From: Macrolepiota albuminosa
Lineage: Eukaryota > Basidiomycota > Agaricomycetes > Agaricales > Agaricaceae
DNA: 64,000 nucleotides
NCBI GenBank assembly: GCA_027475525.1
Contig: JAMWFC010000053.1
Location: forward strand, 434,001-498,000
Direction of reading: 5' to 3'
The notes beneath the pieces were generated by a model. The model worked only from the letters and a program-made list of their open reading frames with translations, was not told the origin of the DNA and did no database searches. Position 1 is the stretch's first letter, and the number at the start of each line of letters is the position of its first letter. Of this stretch, positions 1-12,500 are shown piece by piece. Made by a program: the position numbers and the translations under genes.

Positions 1-1104
1 GGGGAGGTCGTTTCCCGGGTGCCGTTGTTGAAAGTCCCGGAGTTTGTCGAGGGCGCCCTCGAGGTTCCGACGTGGTTCCCAAGTGTCATCTTCTGGGCCA
101 TACCCCTTCCACCGTACGAGGAAGTGGGGTCGTCCACGAATGTTCCGGGAGTCGAGGATGTCTTCAACTTCGTAGTGGTACTCGTCCTCGACCTCGACCG
201 GGGGAGGGGGCTCGGGGCGCCGTTCGGGGAAAGGATCCGGGGGGTGTCGTTCCAGGAGGCGGACGTGGAATACCGGGTGCAGACCTTTTAGTCCCGGGGG
301 GAGCTCGATCTTGTAGGCATGAGATGAGACCTTCTTCAATATTTTGAACGGGCCGAGACGCTTGTGATCGAGTTTTGGGGAGGGCCGGCGGGTGCGGAGG
401 TGTCGTCGATCTAACCATACCTTTGTCCCGGGGGCCCAGTCGGGGGTGTCTTCCTGTTTCCAGTCGGCGTGTTTCACGTAGGCCCGGTTCGCGATGTCGA
501 TCTCTTCCCGGAGAAACTCGTGAAGGGATTGGAGATCCCGGGCGACCTTGTGGGCGGCGTGCGACGGGATGTCCCGGAGTGAGAGTGTCAGTCGAGGGTG
601 GTATCTCTTGTTGGCAAAGAAAGGGGATACTCCAGTGGCAGAGTGCGGCGTGTTGTTGTAGGTGAACTCGGCCAGGGGGAGCTCGGCGTGCCAGTCGTCC
701 TGCAAGTAGTTGACGTACAGTCGGAGGTACTGCTCGAGGGACTGGTTGACCCTTTCGGTTTGGCCGTCGGTTTCGGGGTGGTAGGCGGTAGAGAGGTTAG
801 TCTTTACTTCAAGTGCCTTACACAGGGAAGTCCAAAACTTGGATACGAAGAGGGGGCCACGGTCGGAGACGATATTGTCCGGGAGACCGTGTTTGGCAAA
901 GACGTGCTCGAGGAACAGTTGGACGAAGTCCGGGACGGTGTCCATGGTGTGGCAGGATAGGAAGATGCCCTGTTTGGTTAGCCTGCACACAACGACGAGA
1001 ATGGCATCGAACCCTTCAGACTCCGGGAGTTTGACGATGTGGTCCAGGGATATGGAGGACCAGGGGCGTCGTCCGACTGGCAGGGGTTTCAGGAGTCCGT
1101 ATGG
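1..1104 (-). pseudogene. Element C integrase core and chromodomain (3' part of pol, after a stop codon)
   Basis: This is the continuation of the pol frame after the TGA at 1105-1107. Read on the minus strand it gives the integrase core, then a tail with a [15 protein letters not shown] stretch. From about 190 down to 1 comes a chromodomain with the core [20 protein letters not shown]. That core has the aromatic and WKGY/TWEP residues of methyl-lysine-binding chromodomains, which in chromoviruses target integration to heterochromatin. The stop sits in a CAC-TGA-CCA context where a CGA arginine codon would fit, so it is probably a CpG transition. The frame continues past the left edge. Confidence 0.75.
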
Positions 1105-3430
1105 TCAGTGTTGGGGGACCTTGGCCCGGAGGCTGGGTTCACATGATCGAATGTAGCGGGTCACGTCCTTCTTCAACCCTGGCCAAAAGTAAGTCCGGGA
1201 GATCAGCTGGAGAGTCTTACGTATCCCAGGGTGTCCCCGGAGCTTATGATCGTGGTGTTGACGGAGGACATCGTAGCGGAGTCGGGCGTGATCCGGGACG
1301 TAGATGCGGCCGTCCCGGAGGAGGAGTTTTTCGTCGGGGGACAAGGAGAAGGCGGGGTCCCGGTCGGTTTTGTTGGAAGAGTTTCGGGGGTCATGATCGG
1401 TGAAGTACTTGTCTCGGGGAGCACGGCGGATCTGGTTCAGGGTTCCTTCGTCGTTTAAGATCAGTACGGCATTCAGATGTTCAGGAGGGATCACCACGCA
1501 ATGATTGAACGCATTGCGTTCCACTTCGAATGACTTCTTGGGGTAGACGTCCGGTCGACGGGTGAGGGCATCGGGCTTGGTGCCAAGTCGTCCCGGGCGG
1601 TACTGGATCGTGAAGTTGTATTCCAAGAGGATCTCGGACCATCGGGCCTGCCGTCGACTGAGTTGCTTGGTCGTGGTGAAGTACTGCAGGTTATTATGAT
1701 CCGAATAGACCTGGATCCGGTGCCGGGCTCCCTCGAGGTAGGCCCGCCATTGCTTGAAGGCTTCGATGATGGCGAGGAGTTCCTTGTCGTAAATGTCGTA
1801 GTTGAGCTCGGCGTCGATCATGGACCGGGTGTAGAAAGCGACTGGCCGGGGCTCCCCACCGTCAGGCTCCATCTGTGAGAGGATCCCGGCGATGGCGTAG
1901 TCGGACGCGTCACATTCCAGGATGATCAGGAGGGCCGGGTCGTAGTGCCGGAGTACCGGGGCGACTGTGAAAGCCTCCTTGAGCAAGTTAAAGACGCTCT
2001 GGCACTTACTGTCCCAGTTCCAGGCGATCTCCTTGCACGTGAGCCGGTTGAGGGGTTTCGTGATCCCGGAGTAGTTGTCTATAAACCTCCGGTAGAAGTT
2101 AGCGAAACCCAGGAAGGACTGTACTTCCTTCACGTTCCGGGGTTGCGGCCAGTTGACGATGGCCTCGACCTTGTGGGGATCCATGCGGACGCCATTCGGG
2201 GATACTATGACGCCAAGATACTCAACCTCTTCAGTATGGAATGAACACTTCTCGGGCTTGGCGTGGAGGTTGTGTTCCCGGAGGCGCTCGAGGACTTGCC
2301 AGACATGCTTCTGGTGATCCTCTGGTGAGTCGGAATAAATGAGAATGTCGTCCAGGTAGACGATCACGAAGACGTCGCTCATGTCGTGGAAGATGTCGTT
2401 CATGAAGTATTGGAACGTGGCGGGGGAGTTAGTCATTCCGAAAGGCATTACAAGGTACTCAAACAGACTATACCGCGTGCGGAACGCGGTTTTCCACTCA
2501 TGTCCCGGGGCGATGCGGACGTTGTTGTAACCAGAGCGGAGGTCGATCTTCGTATAAACCTTGGCACTGCGGAGTTGATCGACCAGATCGCCAATGAGCG
2601 GGAGCGGGTAGCGGTTCTTCTTGGTGATCTTATTGAGTCCCTGGTAGTTGACACAGAGTCGGAGTGAGCCGTCCTTCTTCTTGGCGAATAGAACCGGGGC
2701 TCCGGCGGCGGAGGCGGAGGGTCGGATGAATCCCTTACCGAGCATTTCGTCGAGGTAGTCCTTGAGAGCCCGGAGTTCGACCTCTGACATGTTGTAGACC
2801 TTGCCAAAAGGGGGGGTGGCTCCTTCCTCGAGGTCGATGGTGTGATCATAGGGGCGGTGAGGGGAGATCTCCTTGGCGTCTCCTTCGGAGAATACGTCAG
2901 CGAACTCGTGATACTCCGGGGGAACTACTTCTCGGAGGATTTGCTCCTCGGTTTTCTGTTCCGGGGGAATAGCGTCCCCTTGTAGGTGTTCTTCCGGGAG
3001 AGAAGGCGAGGTGTGCAGCTGAAACGTGGGAGTTCCCTCCCTCATGAGGCGGGCGAAGGGGGCGGCCCCAATGATCCTAATGTCGAGTGCGCTCGGGTCG
3101 ATCGGGGTTGCGGAAGCATCGGCCGGAGCGGGTGTGACGCGTGTCTGAGACCGGCAGGGGTAGTTCGGCCCTTTGTACTTGTTCCGAGGAATGTTCAGGG
3201 GTCGATCGGGGGCCTTGCGGTCTCGGACGGGCGTGGGGGGCGCGGCAGTCGTCCCGGGGGTGTCGGGCGTTGGGTTGTTTCCTAGGGCCCGGAGGTGCAC
3301 GGCGGTTGAGGGGTGGTCTTCGGGTCCCGGGAAGGTCATGGTGAGCGTTCTCCAATTGATGTCGGGGTTCGTGTCGCGTAGCCAGGGTAGTCCCAGCACC
3401 ATCAGGGTCGATTTGTGAAGTCGTTGAAGA
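1105..3430 (-). pseudogene. Element C pol: protease end, reverse transcriptase, RNase H, integrase zinc domain
   Basis: The frame starts in the C-terminal end of a retropepsin (LGLPWLRDTNPDINW) with no active-site DSG ahead of it. The reverse transcriptase follows, with FAKKKDGSLRLCVNYQGLN, LPLIGDLVDQL, DLRSGYNNVRI, MPFGMTNSPATF and the catalytic VIVYLDDILIYS. RNase H follows, with ILECDASDYAIAGIL and a YSDHNNLQYF segment. The integrase N-terminal zinc domain comes next (GHPGIRKTLQLI, then RSCEPSLRAK). There the second cysteine of the CxxC pair appears replaced by serine. The frame ends at the TGA at 1105. Family identity is certain; activity is very unlikely. Confidence 0.85.
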
Positions 3431-3897
3431 GGTTGTCCTCGGCCTCGGCCACGGTGTCGTATATCCCAAATTTCCCGGAGAACTCGTCGACGAAGGCTTG
3501 CCAGCGAGCAAGTGCTGGGTTGTTGGGGTCGAACTGGATGAGGGCCGTGTAGTGATCGAAGGCGATCCCCTGGAGGTACGACGTGGCAAAGGCCACCCGG
3601 GAGCTGTCAACCTGAAACGTGAGCGGCTTTGCCTGAAATGTAATGTACGCCATTTTTGGGGGTCCCGGCCCGTGAAAGCGTCGGGCTTCTGAATGTCCAA
3701 TCGTCCTTTGCAGACGAGGGCGTCGCGAGCGTCGTCCGGTCCGGCAGCGTTGCGGGGGGGAGGGCCAGCATTGTAATAGTAGTAGTAATGATTACCCCCC
3801 CCCTCCTTGAGGAGGAAAAGCACCAAGGGCGGGACCCCACCCGCCGGGAGGTCCTCCTCCGGGTGGCTCATCTGGGGGTCCACGCCCGGGAGGCCCA

Positions 3898-4051
3898 TTG
3901 TCTCAAGGGGGTTCGTTCCTGCCAGGAGGGGGCCCGGGTCTCCACGCAGGGAGTGGCGGGGGTGGAGGGCCTGGTTGTCTCAAGGGGGTTCGTTCCTGCC
4001 AGGAGGGGGCCCGGGTCTCCACGCAGGGAGTGGCGGGGGTGGAGGGCCTGG
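3898..4051. repeat. 77-bp tandem duplication 1 (3898-3974 / 3975-4051)
   Basis: The two copies are identical and abut with no spacer. It lies in element C gag. Probable assembly artefact, see findings. Confidence 0.95.
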
Positions 4052-4931
4052 GGGTCATCTTCGAGGTTCGGCTGGGGGTGGCGGAGGTGGTCAGGGAGGG
4101 TTCGGCGGTGTCGGGTCGGGCGGAGGGGGGTTGGGTGCTGGGTCGGGTACTGGGTTGCGCGGGGGACGTTCAACCCGGGAGGGTCGTGGGGGGTTTCGTA
4201 GGTCGAAGTGGGGTGGCGGATCGCGGCGGAAGTTGCGTTCCGGAGGGACCGGGGCTGACGTAGGAGGCGGTACCGGGACGGGCGCGGGCGTGGGACGTGG
4301 TTCGTTGTTGCCACACGTAAGCTCGTTGATGTAGCACAGCGTGTCGTCTGTGCTAGGGGTATCTGCGCGGGGTCTGCCGGGGTTCGCCGGGGCCGGGGGT
4401 CGGGCGTTGTCTGTTTGCGGGAGGGGTTCCAGGGGTCTTTGGGGCTGTCCCCAGGTCTCGAAGGTACTAGGGACGGAGTTAGCCCTGCGGCGAGTTGACA
4501 AGCCTACCGTGCGGGCCGCGGGTTGATCGAAGAGGCCTCCAGCCAGGTTGAGGGACCGTAATATGGCTGAGGCGTTCTGCCGTTCTTCCTGTTGTCGTTG
4601 CTCCAGAGTGGGGACCGTGGGGGCTGCCGGGACTGCTGGGGCCGGTTCCGGGGGTTCCCGTCGAATGTGAATCGAGCAACCTGGGTCCGCGGGGTCGTTG
4701 ATGGGCTGAGGGGAGGGGGACGCGTGGACTTTGTCGAGCAGTTGCTGTAATTCTTCCCGGAGGATCGTATTGCGCCTATACTTTACCATGGTTTGCTCCG
4801 GGAGTTCTCCTCGCGTGAGGCGATCCCCGAATTTGACCAGGCAGTGAGCCCATTCCTCCGGAGTGCCTTCGAAGTCGTCGTGTCCGAATTCCACGAGCAG
4901 CGTCCTGGTCCGTTGCGCGAAGTCCTCTGGT

Positions 4932-5085
4932 GAGATCCTGAGGGAGCGGAGTACCTCGTCCCGTTGCCGTTCGTACTCCTCGAGGTGTCGTCGTCCCATT
5001 GGCGAGGGGAGATCCTGAGGGAGCGGAGTACCTCGTCCCGTTGCCGTTCGTACTCCTCGAGGTGTCGTCGTCCCATTGGCGAGGG
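4932..5085. repeat. 77-bp tandem duplication 2 (4932-5008 / 5009-5085)
   Basis: The copies are identical and abutting in element C gag. The MGRRHLEEYERQRDEV coding stretch is repeated in a shifted frame. Confidence 0.95.
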
Positions 5086-5444
5086 AGGGGTTCGAGCGGG
5101 TGGAGCAGCGGCCGGGTAATGACGGGGGGAATAGTCGGGGTAGGGGGGTCCTCAGGGTTCTCGGGGTTGGGGGACGGGGCGCTGATAACCGTAGTAGGGG
5201 GTGGGTGCGAAGGGGCCCTCGCTGGGGGGAATCGGACGAGGTCCACTGGGTACAGGTGGGGTCTCCGGCAGGCCCCCGGGAATGCTCCGGTACGATGGGA
5301 CCTCCACGGGTTGTGCCATGGCTAAGTTGGGCGGAGGGGCCCAGCTGGCTGAGGGGCCCAGTGGCAGTGGAGGTAGGGAGGTTCGTACGGGAGGGGTGGA
5401 TAGACGGGGTGGGGGGTCTGCGTGGAGTAGTGATCGGGTACCGG

Positions 5445-6378
5445 TGATGACGCCCAAAGTTTGGTCAGTAACAAATATATCTATAGTGTTACCGTACCAA
5501 TGGCTTGCGTTGGGCGCGCTATAAGTGTTGGGGGAGTTCCGGGCAGGTCCCAGAGAACGCGCCTGTGAAAAAGGTGTAAAGTCGGTAACGGGTGTCGGCA
5601 AGTGTAAGGCGCCAAGGCGAAGCGCCTAGGAAGAAGCGGTAAGTAAACACGGTAAGGTAAGCGGTAAGGACACAGTAAGCTTAGCGCAGTCTAAGCGTCG
5701 CTGATGCCTGCCGTAGCTGCAAGGCGCGAATAGGTCGAAGATTGGCGAGAGTCTGCAACTGCCAATGAATTCGACGTTGCCAACCGTAAATGAGATTTTG
5801 AGCGTAAGGGAGACTAAAGAAGTGGGAGCAGGAAACTCTGGTCGATTCTTGTTGTTATGGTACAAGTCGGTAAGTACTTTTATACTACAAAGAGTTCGCC
5901 GTCGCCAGTAGCCAAAGAGCGGTAAACTAGAAAATTTCATGAGGGGTAGCTCCAACTGTTTCAGATCCTGCCATCCATTCAAGACCCTTAGCGCCACCCG
6001 GCGGCAGATCGCGACGCTAAGCCATCAATCCATCCTTCTTCTGTCTATCAACATACCTAAGCGGTGTCAGACGCCAAATCGGTGGCGCTAAGCGATGTCA
6101 GCCGCCAAGGTCAAACGCCAAGCTGTCTGTCGGTGTTTGACAGATCATCAATCTTCTCGCTAAGCGCTGTCGTCAGTGACTGATGCCATCTGTCAGTTGT
6201 CATTCCTGCTGCCGTCGGCGCTATCATTGATCGGATCTGCTTCTTGCCGTGTCCGGCCGTCGGGAATGGCTTAAAATGGGTAAAACGCGTGCGCCAAGTT
6301 CGGAACGAGTGCGGCAAGGTTCCCGGAGCCGGTGCCGAGCCTGCCGTTGATGCGCCTAACCTGTATAGGGTCCTATCA
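5445..6378 (-). repeat. Element B 3' LTR
   Basis: This 934-bp copy has the same length as 32529-33462 and differs from it by five transitions, four of them at CpG. It is flanked on the left by CCGG and on the right by the polypurine tract. Confidence 0.93.
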
Positions 6379-6387
6379 TCTCCCCCC
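6379..6387 (-). other. Element B polypurine tract
   Basis: The minus strand reads GGGGGGAGA directly upstream of the 3' LTR, the expected plus-strand primer site. Element A has the same tract and the same flanking 30 or so bases at 10805-10840, so the two elements share this end. Confidence 0.8.
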
Positions 6388-6547
6388 AACTGAAAAATTG
6401 ACTGTCCTCAGTCACCAAATAAGGCTACCGTTACCGTTTTTGTGACATTTGGCCCGTGCGTTCTTGAGATTTGGTTTATAGTCCAGGCGCATGAGTGTGG
6501 ACTTCGTTTCTTCTCCCATCTCTACCTGGCGCTCAATTAAAATTAAT

Positions 6548-9500
6548 ATGTCTTTCCGCATTCCAACTCCGCCCCCAGTACCGTCTCGTGTGGCTCAAGA
6601 TGCTGCCTCCGCTTACATTGAAAAGGCCAACAAGTTTATTAGGTGCATCGAGGGTGTGGGCGCAGAGGCGCCTCCAAACTTGATCGTTGCCGTGATGAAG
6701 CTGTTGCAATGCTGGTATGAAGTTCGCGTTGATGACGCCAACTGTGGTTTGATGCGCTGGACGTATACGCAATACAACGCCGTCTCCAGCGCTTGGCGTG
6801 CGTAGGTGTGAGGAGTCCTGACAGGGTCCCGGTGTGCTCAAGTGGAGGTAGTAAATGATGCGCTAGATTATAGCGCTTCGGGGGCTACCTGGCAGACGGT
6901 AAGCGTCGTAGTTTAGGCAAAGATATTGGAGAAAAGACAAATAGCGCCGTGTATTGTGCCCGTAGGTGGCACCGTAAACGATGAAGACAAGACAGACAAA
7001 GCTAGCGCCCGACTTAGTGACGAAGTCAAAGGAGGCTACAGTTGCGGACAAGCAAACTCAACAAACTCGGTATCTCGGCAACCGATTGGTTCCTTGACTG
7101 GCCGATTTTTTGGTGAACTCCGGTAGTTGAAAAGAGTCCAAAAACAGTGTTCCGAAGTTTTTCCCGTGGATTTTGGCTCACACCAAATTTTTGGGACAAA
7201 GTGACACAATCTCAGGAGGGTAAATTTATGACATATGTACGACAAAATGTACCAAATTAGTTAATAACAGCCTCAATGCTCATCAAAGCACGGGCCGAGA
7301 TGGTGCGATGCTGCCTGTGCTTACGGACAGCCCACTCGGCAGCCTTCCCAGTGAGCCCACGGCGATAAGCATCCATAAAGCGCCATGAACGGTTAATGAA
7401 GCGCCGGATGACATCAACAGGACAAGCGTTGAGCCATTTGAGCGCTTCAGCCTTCGCATCCTCGAAACGGCTCTTGTCTGCCTCCCTGTAGCGGTACTTG
7501 CACCATCCCCAGTACTAATTGTTGTTGTTAGTAATTATTTGACCCTAATATAATGAAATTAGCGTACCATCTCAATCGGATTGAGCTCACAGTGAAATTT
7601 AGGAAGGAAGATACATAAATGGCCGGATTTCGTGATGAAATCTTCGAGCTGAGAGATTTGATTCTTGAAATCATCTTGCTGGCTCATCAGCCGGGCCATG
7701 CAGCAGCCCTGATTCTCGAATGGGCAGACAGGTGAGCATTTAGCGTGCAGGCAACTGACATCAAACCCTCGTTCCTTCAGAACAGACTCCAACCCTCGGG
7801 GACGGCCGTCCTTGTCTGTCATCTTCTGCACCTTCCCTCGTTTGTCGATAGCGGGGCTGTCATTGGGTATGATTGTGTTGTGTTGGTGGCGTTGTTTACC
7901 TCCATCCGACTTGTTCATTTCCCAAGCCCTGAGTGCATCAGGAGCCAGCGATGCATGGGCAGACGACTGATCGAAGATGAACAGCGCAACCTTACCTGGA
8001 TGTGCCGCCTCAAATATTGCAATAGCTTCCTTCATTTGCTCCAAGAGTTGAGCACAATCCCACCATCCATCCCCGTTTATGCCCGGAAAGATAATCTTTC
8101 TCGCGTCACGAACAATCTCCCCTTCCTCATTCATAAGGACCAATCGACCTGATGCAGGGTTGATGAAGTCCGACACATGAATTGCACGGCCACGACCTTT
8201 GCCCCGTAGTGGTCGTTCACCATCTCGAAACCTATTTACAATGTAAATAATGTATACACAGAAAATCATAAACAGTTACTCACCAGCCTTTGGCGCTGTA
8301 ATCATTATGATGGAAAATACTTTCATCGTGAAAGCAGGGAATGATCTCCTTTTCTCCCTCGGCCAAATTGGGTTTGGTTTTGTCAAGATCAGGACCATCT
8401 AAATGGGTCATCAATCTCTCGTACTCCTTCATTTGAGGAAGGAAAACCTCCTTCCGGTATTTCTTGACATCGTCGCATTCATGCCCGTCCATATACACTC
8501 CCTTCCTAATCTGGGTATGACGCCAGCCCAACCTGATCAACCATCGACGAGCCGTTTGGACGGAAATTGGCTGCTTTGGCTTGATACCGAGCTCGGAGAA
8601 GATGATCTCGTTGATTGCCTTTTGCAGACCCTTGGGCGTCACCTTCCCTGTCGGCAGATCTGCAAGGTACTCTCTTGCTCGCCTCTGGACTGCTTCATCA
8701 AAATGCGACAGAGCATTCTTGTGGCCGCCTCGGTGATCAACCGGTAGACGCTCGAATGTCTGGTAATGTCTTGCCAGAGCCCGGATCCGCCGTGCAAACC
8801 AAACCCCTTCGCTATCCCTCCACTGACGCGCAACTTTGAGACTTGCTTGAATATGAGAGACTCCCTTAATTCGAAGGGTTGTGAAGTTTGTGAGAATCAT
8901 AAATTTGTTGACATTGGTAATCGAATAGAGTTTATGGCGTTTCTTCAATTCATCCTTGATCTTGGCTCGTAACTCCTCCCAGGGCTTTACTCTTGCAGCT
9001 GGAAGGCTAAACGCTAGGTCAAGCTCTTCCTCCCATGCTTCAAGACGCATCTCCGGGCCTGTTTCCTCCAATCCTCGGCCTCCATCAGTTCCAACATCTC
9101 GGTTTCTTCGGGTGTTCTCTCCACTGCCGGCAACTCTTCCTCGATGGCATCAGGTTCTGGACTGCTGTCATCGCTGCTCCCTAATTCATTTTGGCTGGTG
9201 CGGTCTTCCTCAGCGTCAGATGTGACTGACATTTCTGATGCTGTCCGACTCGCTGGAGTGATTTCATTGCTCTCGGGAAGGTACAAACTTGGCTCTCTGA
9301 CAACGAAATTATCGAGGCGAGTCTGATCTTTGAACGCGTGTGCATAACGTTGCCTCGATCTGAGGGACTTGCTCATAACATCTGGACCTTTCGCGTAACT
9401 GGTTGGACGCGCTGCATTAATATATCTCAGGGTCCCGTCTGCTAATGAGCGTGTCATGTTACGTACGTTTGCATTCGCGACGAAGGGCTGGAGGGACCCA

Positions 9501-12500
9501 ATCATCATCTTTGGGATCATCCTCTAGCGCCATCTGTGCCATCCTGAGACCACACTCTCTATTATCCTAGTCAATCCATTCATCCTCGTCAATATCCGAT
9601 TCCTCTTCAAGTTCATCATCCAGCTCGCCATCAGGTCCTCGGGGTGCTTCTTCATCATCACATCCATCAATTTCCACGCTGTCAGTGCCGTAAATTGCAC
9701 CTGCCGCAAAGAAGTCACGGATTGACGCTTGTTTGAGTTCATCTTCGGGCAAGATTTTGGGTTTTTTAAATGGCCGTCCACGTCCCATTGCGTTCTGAGG
9801 TTGGACTCTGAGTGATGAGATAGTACGAAAAATGAATTTTCCAGAATTTTAGCTATTTTTTTCGAATGCGCCAAAATTTCGGGGTAAAAAAATCAAGATT
9901 ACGATTTATGGTAAGTGGTCGGTACCATTCGACTCTGCGTCCCAAAAGGAGTCGATTCCGATGGTTTTCGGGAAATTCCCACACCTTCCATGGCCTCCGG
10001 AAATGGCGACGAAAGTTTGATGAGTTTGCTTGTCCACAACTGTAGCGCGAGTTGAATGCTGAGTGTAACTGTTTGCTCGAGGGGTTACGATTCGTTGTTA
10101 TATATATGAAAAGTAGCTATTTTATATACAGTGCGCTACCATGTTTGCCAAGATACAAGTCCATCTGCGGCGCTACCTCCTAGCGCCTCTCCTCGTGGTT
10201 TACTCTAACGGCGACCTGTCAACGGCGACCTTGTGCACATGGCTGACGGCGACCAACAGCGTTATGACCCACGGCGACCTGCGGTGACTCTATATTGACT
10301 TAGAGTTGTACGAGTCTGCTCACTTTTCTATAACTCCGATTGGCCAGGCTGTTCCGGGGTATGGTCGGAAAATCCTCGACAGACGCCGTGAGCGCTAATG
10401 TCAGCGCTACTCATTGTATTAGTTCCTGTCAGGTCCAGATGTCGGATTTAAGTATATCCGGTGCCGCCGTCATTGATCCCTTTAGACTTCTGATTGAAGT
10501 GCCTCGTCTAATGGCAGCGCCTGCTGCTGGCTCCTTCTGGAAGTGATCGGGGTTTAGTTATAGTCCTCTCCCGCCGTTGTGTTAGCGCTATACGTTATGA
10601 GCCTCCTTCGTCCTTGGGCTAGGTGAAAGGAGAGTGCTGAAGGCTTGGTAGCTAGGGGTTAGGATAAATTTCTAAATCCTGTAGTAGTTTGCCAGAGCTA
10701 GAGCTGCTCTATACTCCCAACTGGTCGCCAGAGTCCTGCGTACGTCAAGTGTCGGTTGGCCTATAATGTCCCTTGATGCGCTCAGTCCGAGTAGAAGCCT
10801 ATCATCTCCCCCCAACTGAAAAATTGACTGTCCTCAGTCAAACGCCGTCATTAATTTGACTGCGCTACGGTCCGTAGAATGCCGCCGGCGCCTTATAAAA
10901 ATCGTTTTTTAGCCCTTCACCTTCTCGTGTTTTCCTTCCCATCTTTCCAACATGTCCACTCCTTTCGATGCCTCTGCTCTTCGCAATTTCCTGGCTAAAG
11001 CCTCTTATTTATTCGATCGCGCTAAGTCTGTCGGTCCCGCTGATGCGCCACAAACCGTCCCTGGCATTATGCAACTATATCGGCGCTGGCTCGTGGTCCG
11101 CGGCTCCGACAGTTCCTGGGCGCGGGGCGTCGAGGTTCGTGAATGGTGCATGGCTCAGTACCGTGAATATGAGGGTGCCGATTGGTTGCTACCGTTCGCA
11201 GACTTGTTCGTAAGTTTTTAGGTTTGATTTTAAGTTCGTGGCGCTAAGGTTCAGCGCCCATACTAGGCTCCTTCTCTATCCGACGAGATCGACGCCCTGC
11301 TGGCTAGTACCGAGGTTGGCGAGGTGAGTTCCCTCCTTTTCTTCCTCACATTTTCCGTGTTAACCCTGAGTAGTCGGTTGCTACGTCGCCCACCGTTGCA
11401 AGTCTTCCTAGTGCCCCGTCGGCCTCTACCGTTCCTTCCGTTCCGGCCGCTCCTGCTGCTCCTGTTTCCGTTCTGCCTCCTCCCATTCTTGGTAGTCCCT
11501 TTCGTGGCGATGCTTCTCCCGCTCGCCCTGCGCCCATCGTCGCTTCTCCCACTCGTACTGCGCCTCCTCACTCGGCCATCAAACGGATTGCCGTTACCGC
11601 CAGTGAGCCCCGGCCCGGACCTACCCATACTATTTCTCACCTTCCCCCCCGTAACTTCACCGTCGTTATTAATCGCGTGCCCCCTACTCTCGCTAGTCCT
11701 CCCAAACGTACCGTGCGTCCTTGTCTTCTTGCCTCTAGTTCTTCTACTCACTCTGCTTCTTAGGTCAATCTCCCTGCTCGTGTTGCCCCTTTGTATGTCA
11801 TAAGTGTTTCCTTTTAAGATCGCTTGTCTCTAGCGCCTGATCGAGCCCTCCTTAGGTGCCCAACCAAACTATGTTTACCGACGCGGAGCTTCGTGATTTG
11901 CTGCGTCTTCGTCGTGATACTACCGTCATTGATACTGGCCTCCCGGCTGGTGTCCAGGTGCTCGGCGCTAAGAAGAAGGTTACGGTGGCACCCGTGGAGC
12001 GCCGCGCCTTTAGGGCGAAGATTGGTGCGGTAAGTGCATGTTTGTCCCTGAAAGGTTGATGACGTCGCTAACTTCTTTCCCAGTGCGATAAATGCTGGTC
12101 TGAAAACGATCCTGAAGGTTGCTGGTTTCCTACCGCCTCTCTTCCCTGCTACCGTTGCAATGCGTTGAAACGGGGCTGTGCCTTCAATGGGATTCGTACT
12201 CGCGAACGTGGTAGGGACGCTATCATGCAGCGCAATTACGAGCACGCAGTCTTAGTTCGTAACGCCCGGGCCTTTGTGCTGCAGCAACGCGATTTGGCCG
12301 CTACTCGTCAGCCCACTGTGATTAGCGCTGCAAGTCTAGCGCTTCCCATCACCCAAGATGGTACTACCGTGACTGCCCCCTTTGCCCGTTCTCCCCGTCG
12401 TCCCGTCCCTTCGAAGCGTAAGCCTATTGTCGCCTCTCCTAGCAAGAGTCCCGGTAAGCGCCGGGAGCTAGCGCCTGCTACTCCTGTCGTCTTGTCTTCT

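Larger units (their letters stand above)
3402..5444 (-). pseudogene. Element C gag, main part (continues at 33467-33626)
   Basis: Minus-strand coding for a proline-rich N-terminal region, then a helical stretch beginning MGRRHLEEYERQRDEVLRSL, then the retrotransposon gag domain at 3402-3840 (KPDAFTGRDPQKW, SYLQGIAFDHYTALIQF, FVDEFSGKFGIYDTVAEAED). The frame is broken near 3653, inside the gag domain, and jumps from DNLFNDF straight into late protease sequence at about 3405-3430. The last third of gag, the zinc knuckle and the protease active site are therefore missing. Two 77-bp tandem duplications (3898-4051 and 4932-5085) shift the frame again and look like assembly artefacts. The N-terminus lies beyond the inserted element B. 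Confidence 0.75.
7039..10042 (-). mobile_element. DDE DNA transposon (IS630/Tc1/mariner-type), 3004 bp, TA target duplication
   Basis: The element begins CAGTTGCGGACAAGCAAACT and ends with the inverted counterpart. The terminal inverted repeats are about 29 bp with two mismatches. TA dinucleotides flank both ends (7037-7038 and 10043-10044), and the uninterrupted LTR at 22626 has a single TA at this site. TA targeting, the CAGT end and the encoded DDE transposase all point to the Tc1/mariner/pogo superfamily. The transposase is damaged, so mobility would need help from another copy. Confidence 0.9.
6730..10804 (-). repeat. Element A 3' LTR, interrupted by a DNA transposon
   Basis: The LTR parts are 6730-7038 and 10045-10804, which sum to 1069 bp, the length of the intact LTR at 22318-23386. 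The break falls at a TA that is present once in the other LTR and twice here. Confidence 0.93.

Noticed and set aside
1..5400. Numerous long plus-strand frames in the left part
   Set aside because: They are GC-rich opposite-strand shadows of the gag-pol of element C and contain no recognisable domains.
5626..5997. 123-residue minus-strand frame repeated at 32710-33081
   Set aside because: It lies in the two LTRs of element B. Amino-acid identity is explained by LTR identity, and composition is not protein-like.
10340..10546. Identical 68-residue plus-strand frame here and at 22922-23128
   Set aside because: Both lie in the two LTRs of element A, so identity follows from LTR identity and gives no evidence of coding.
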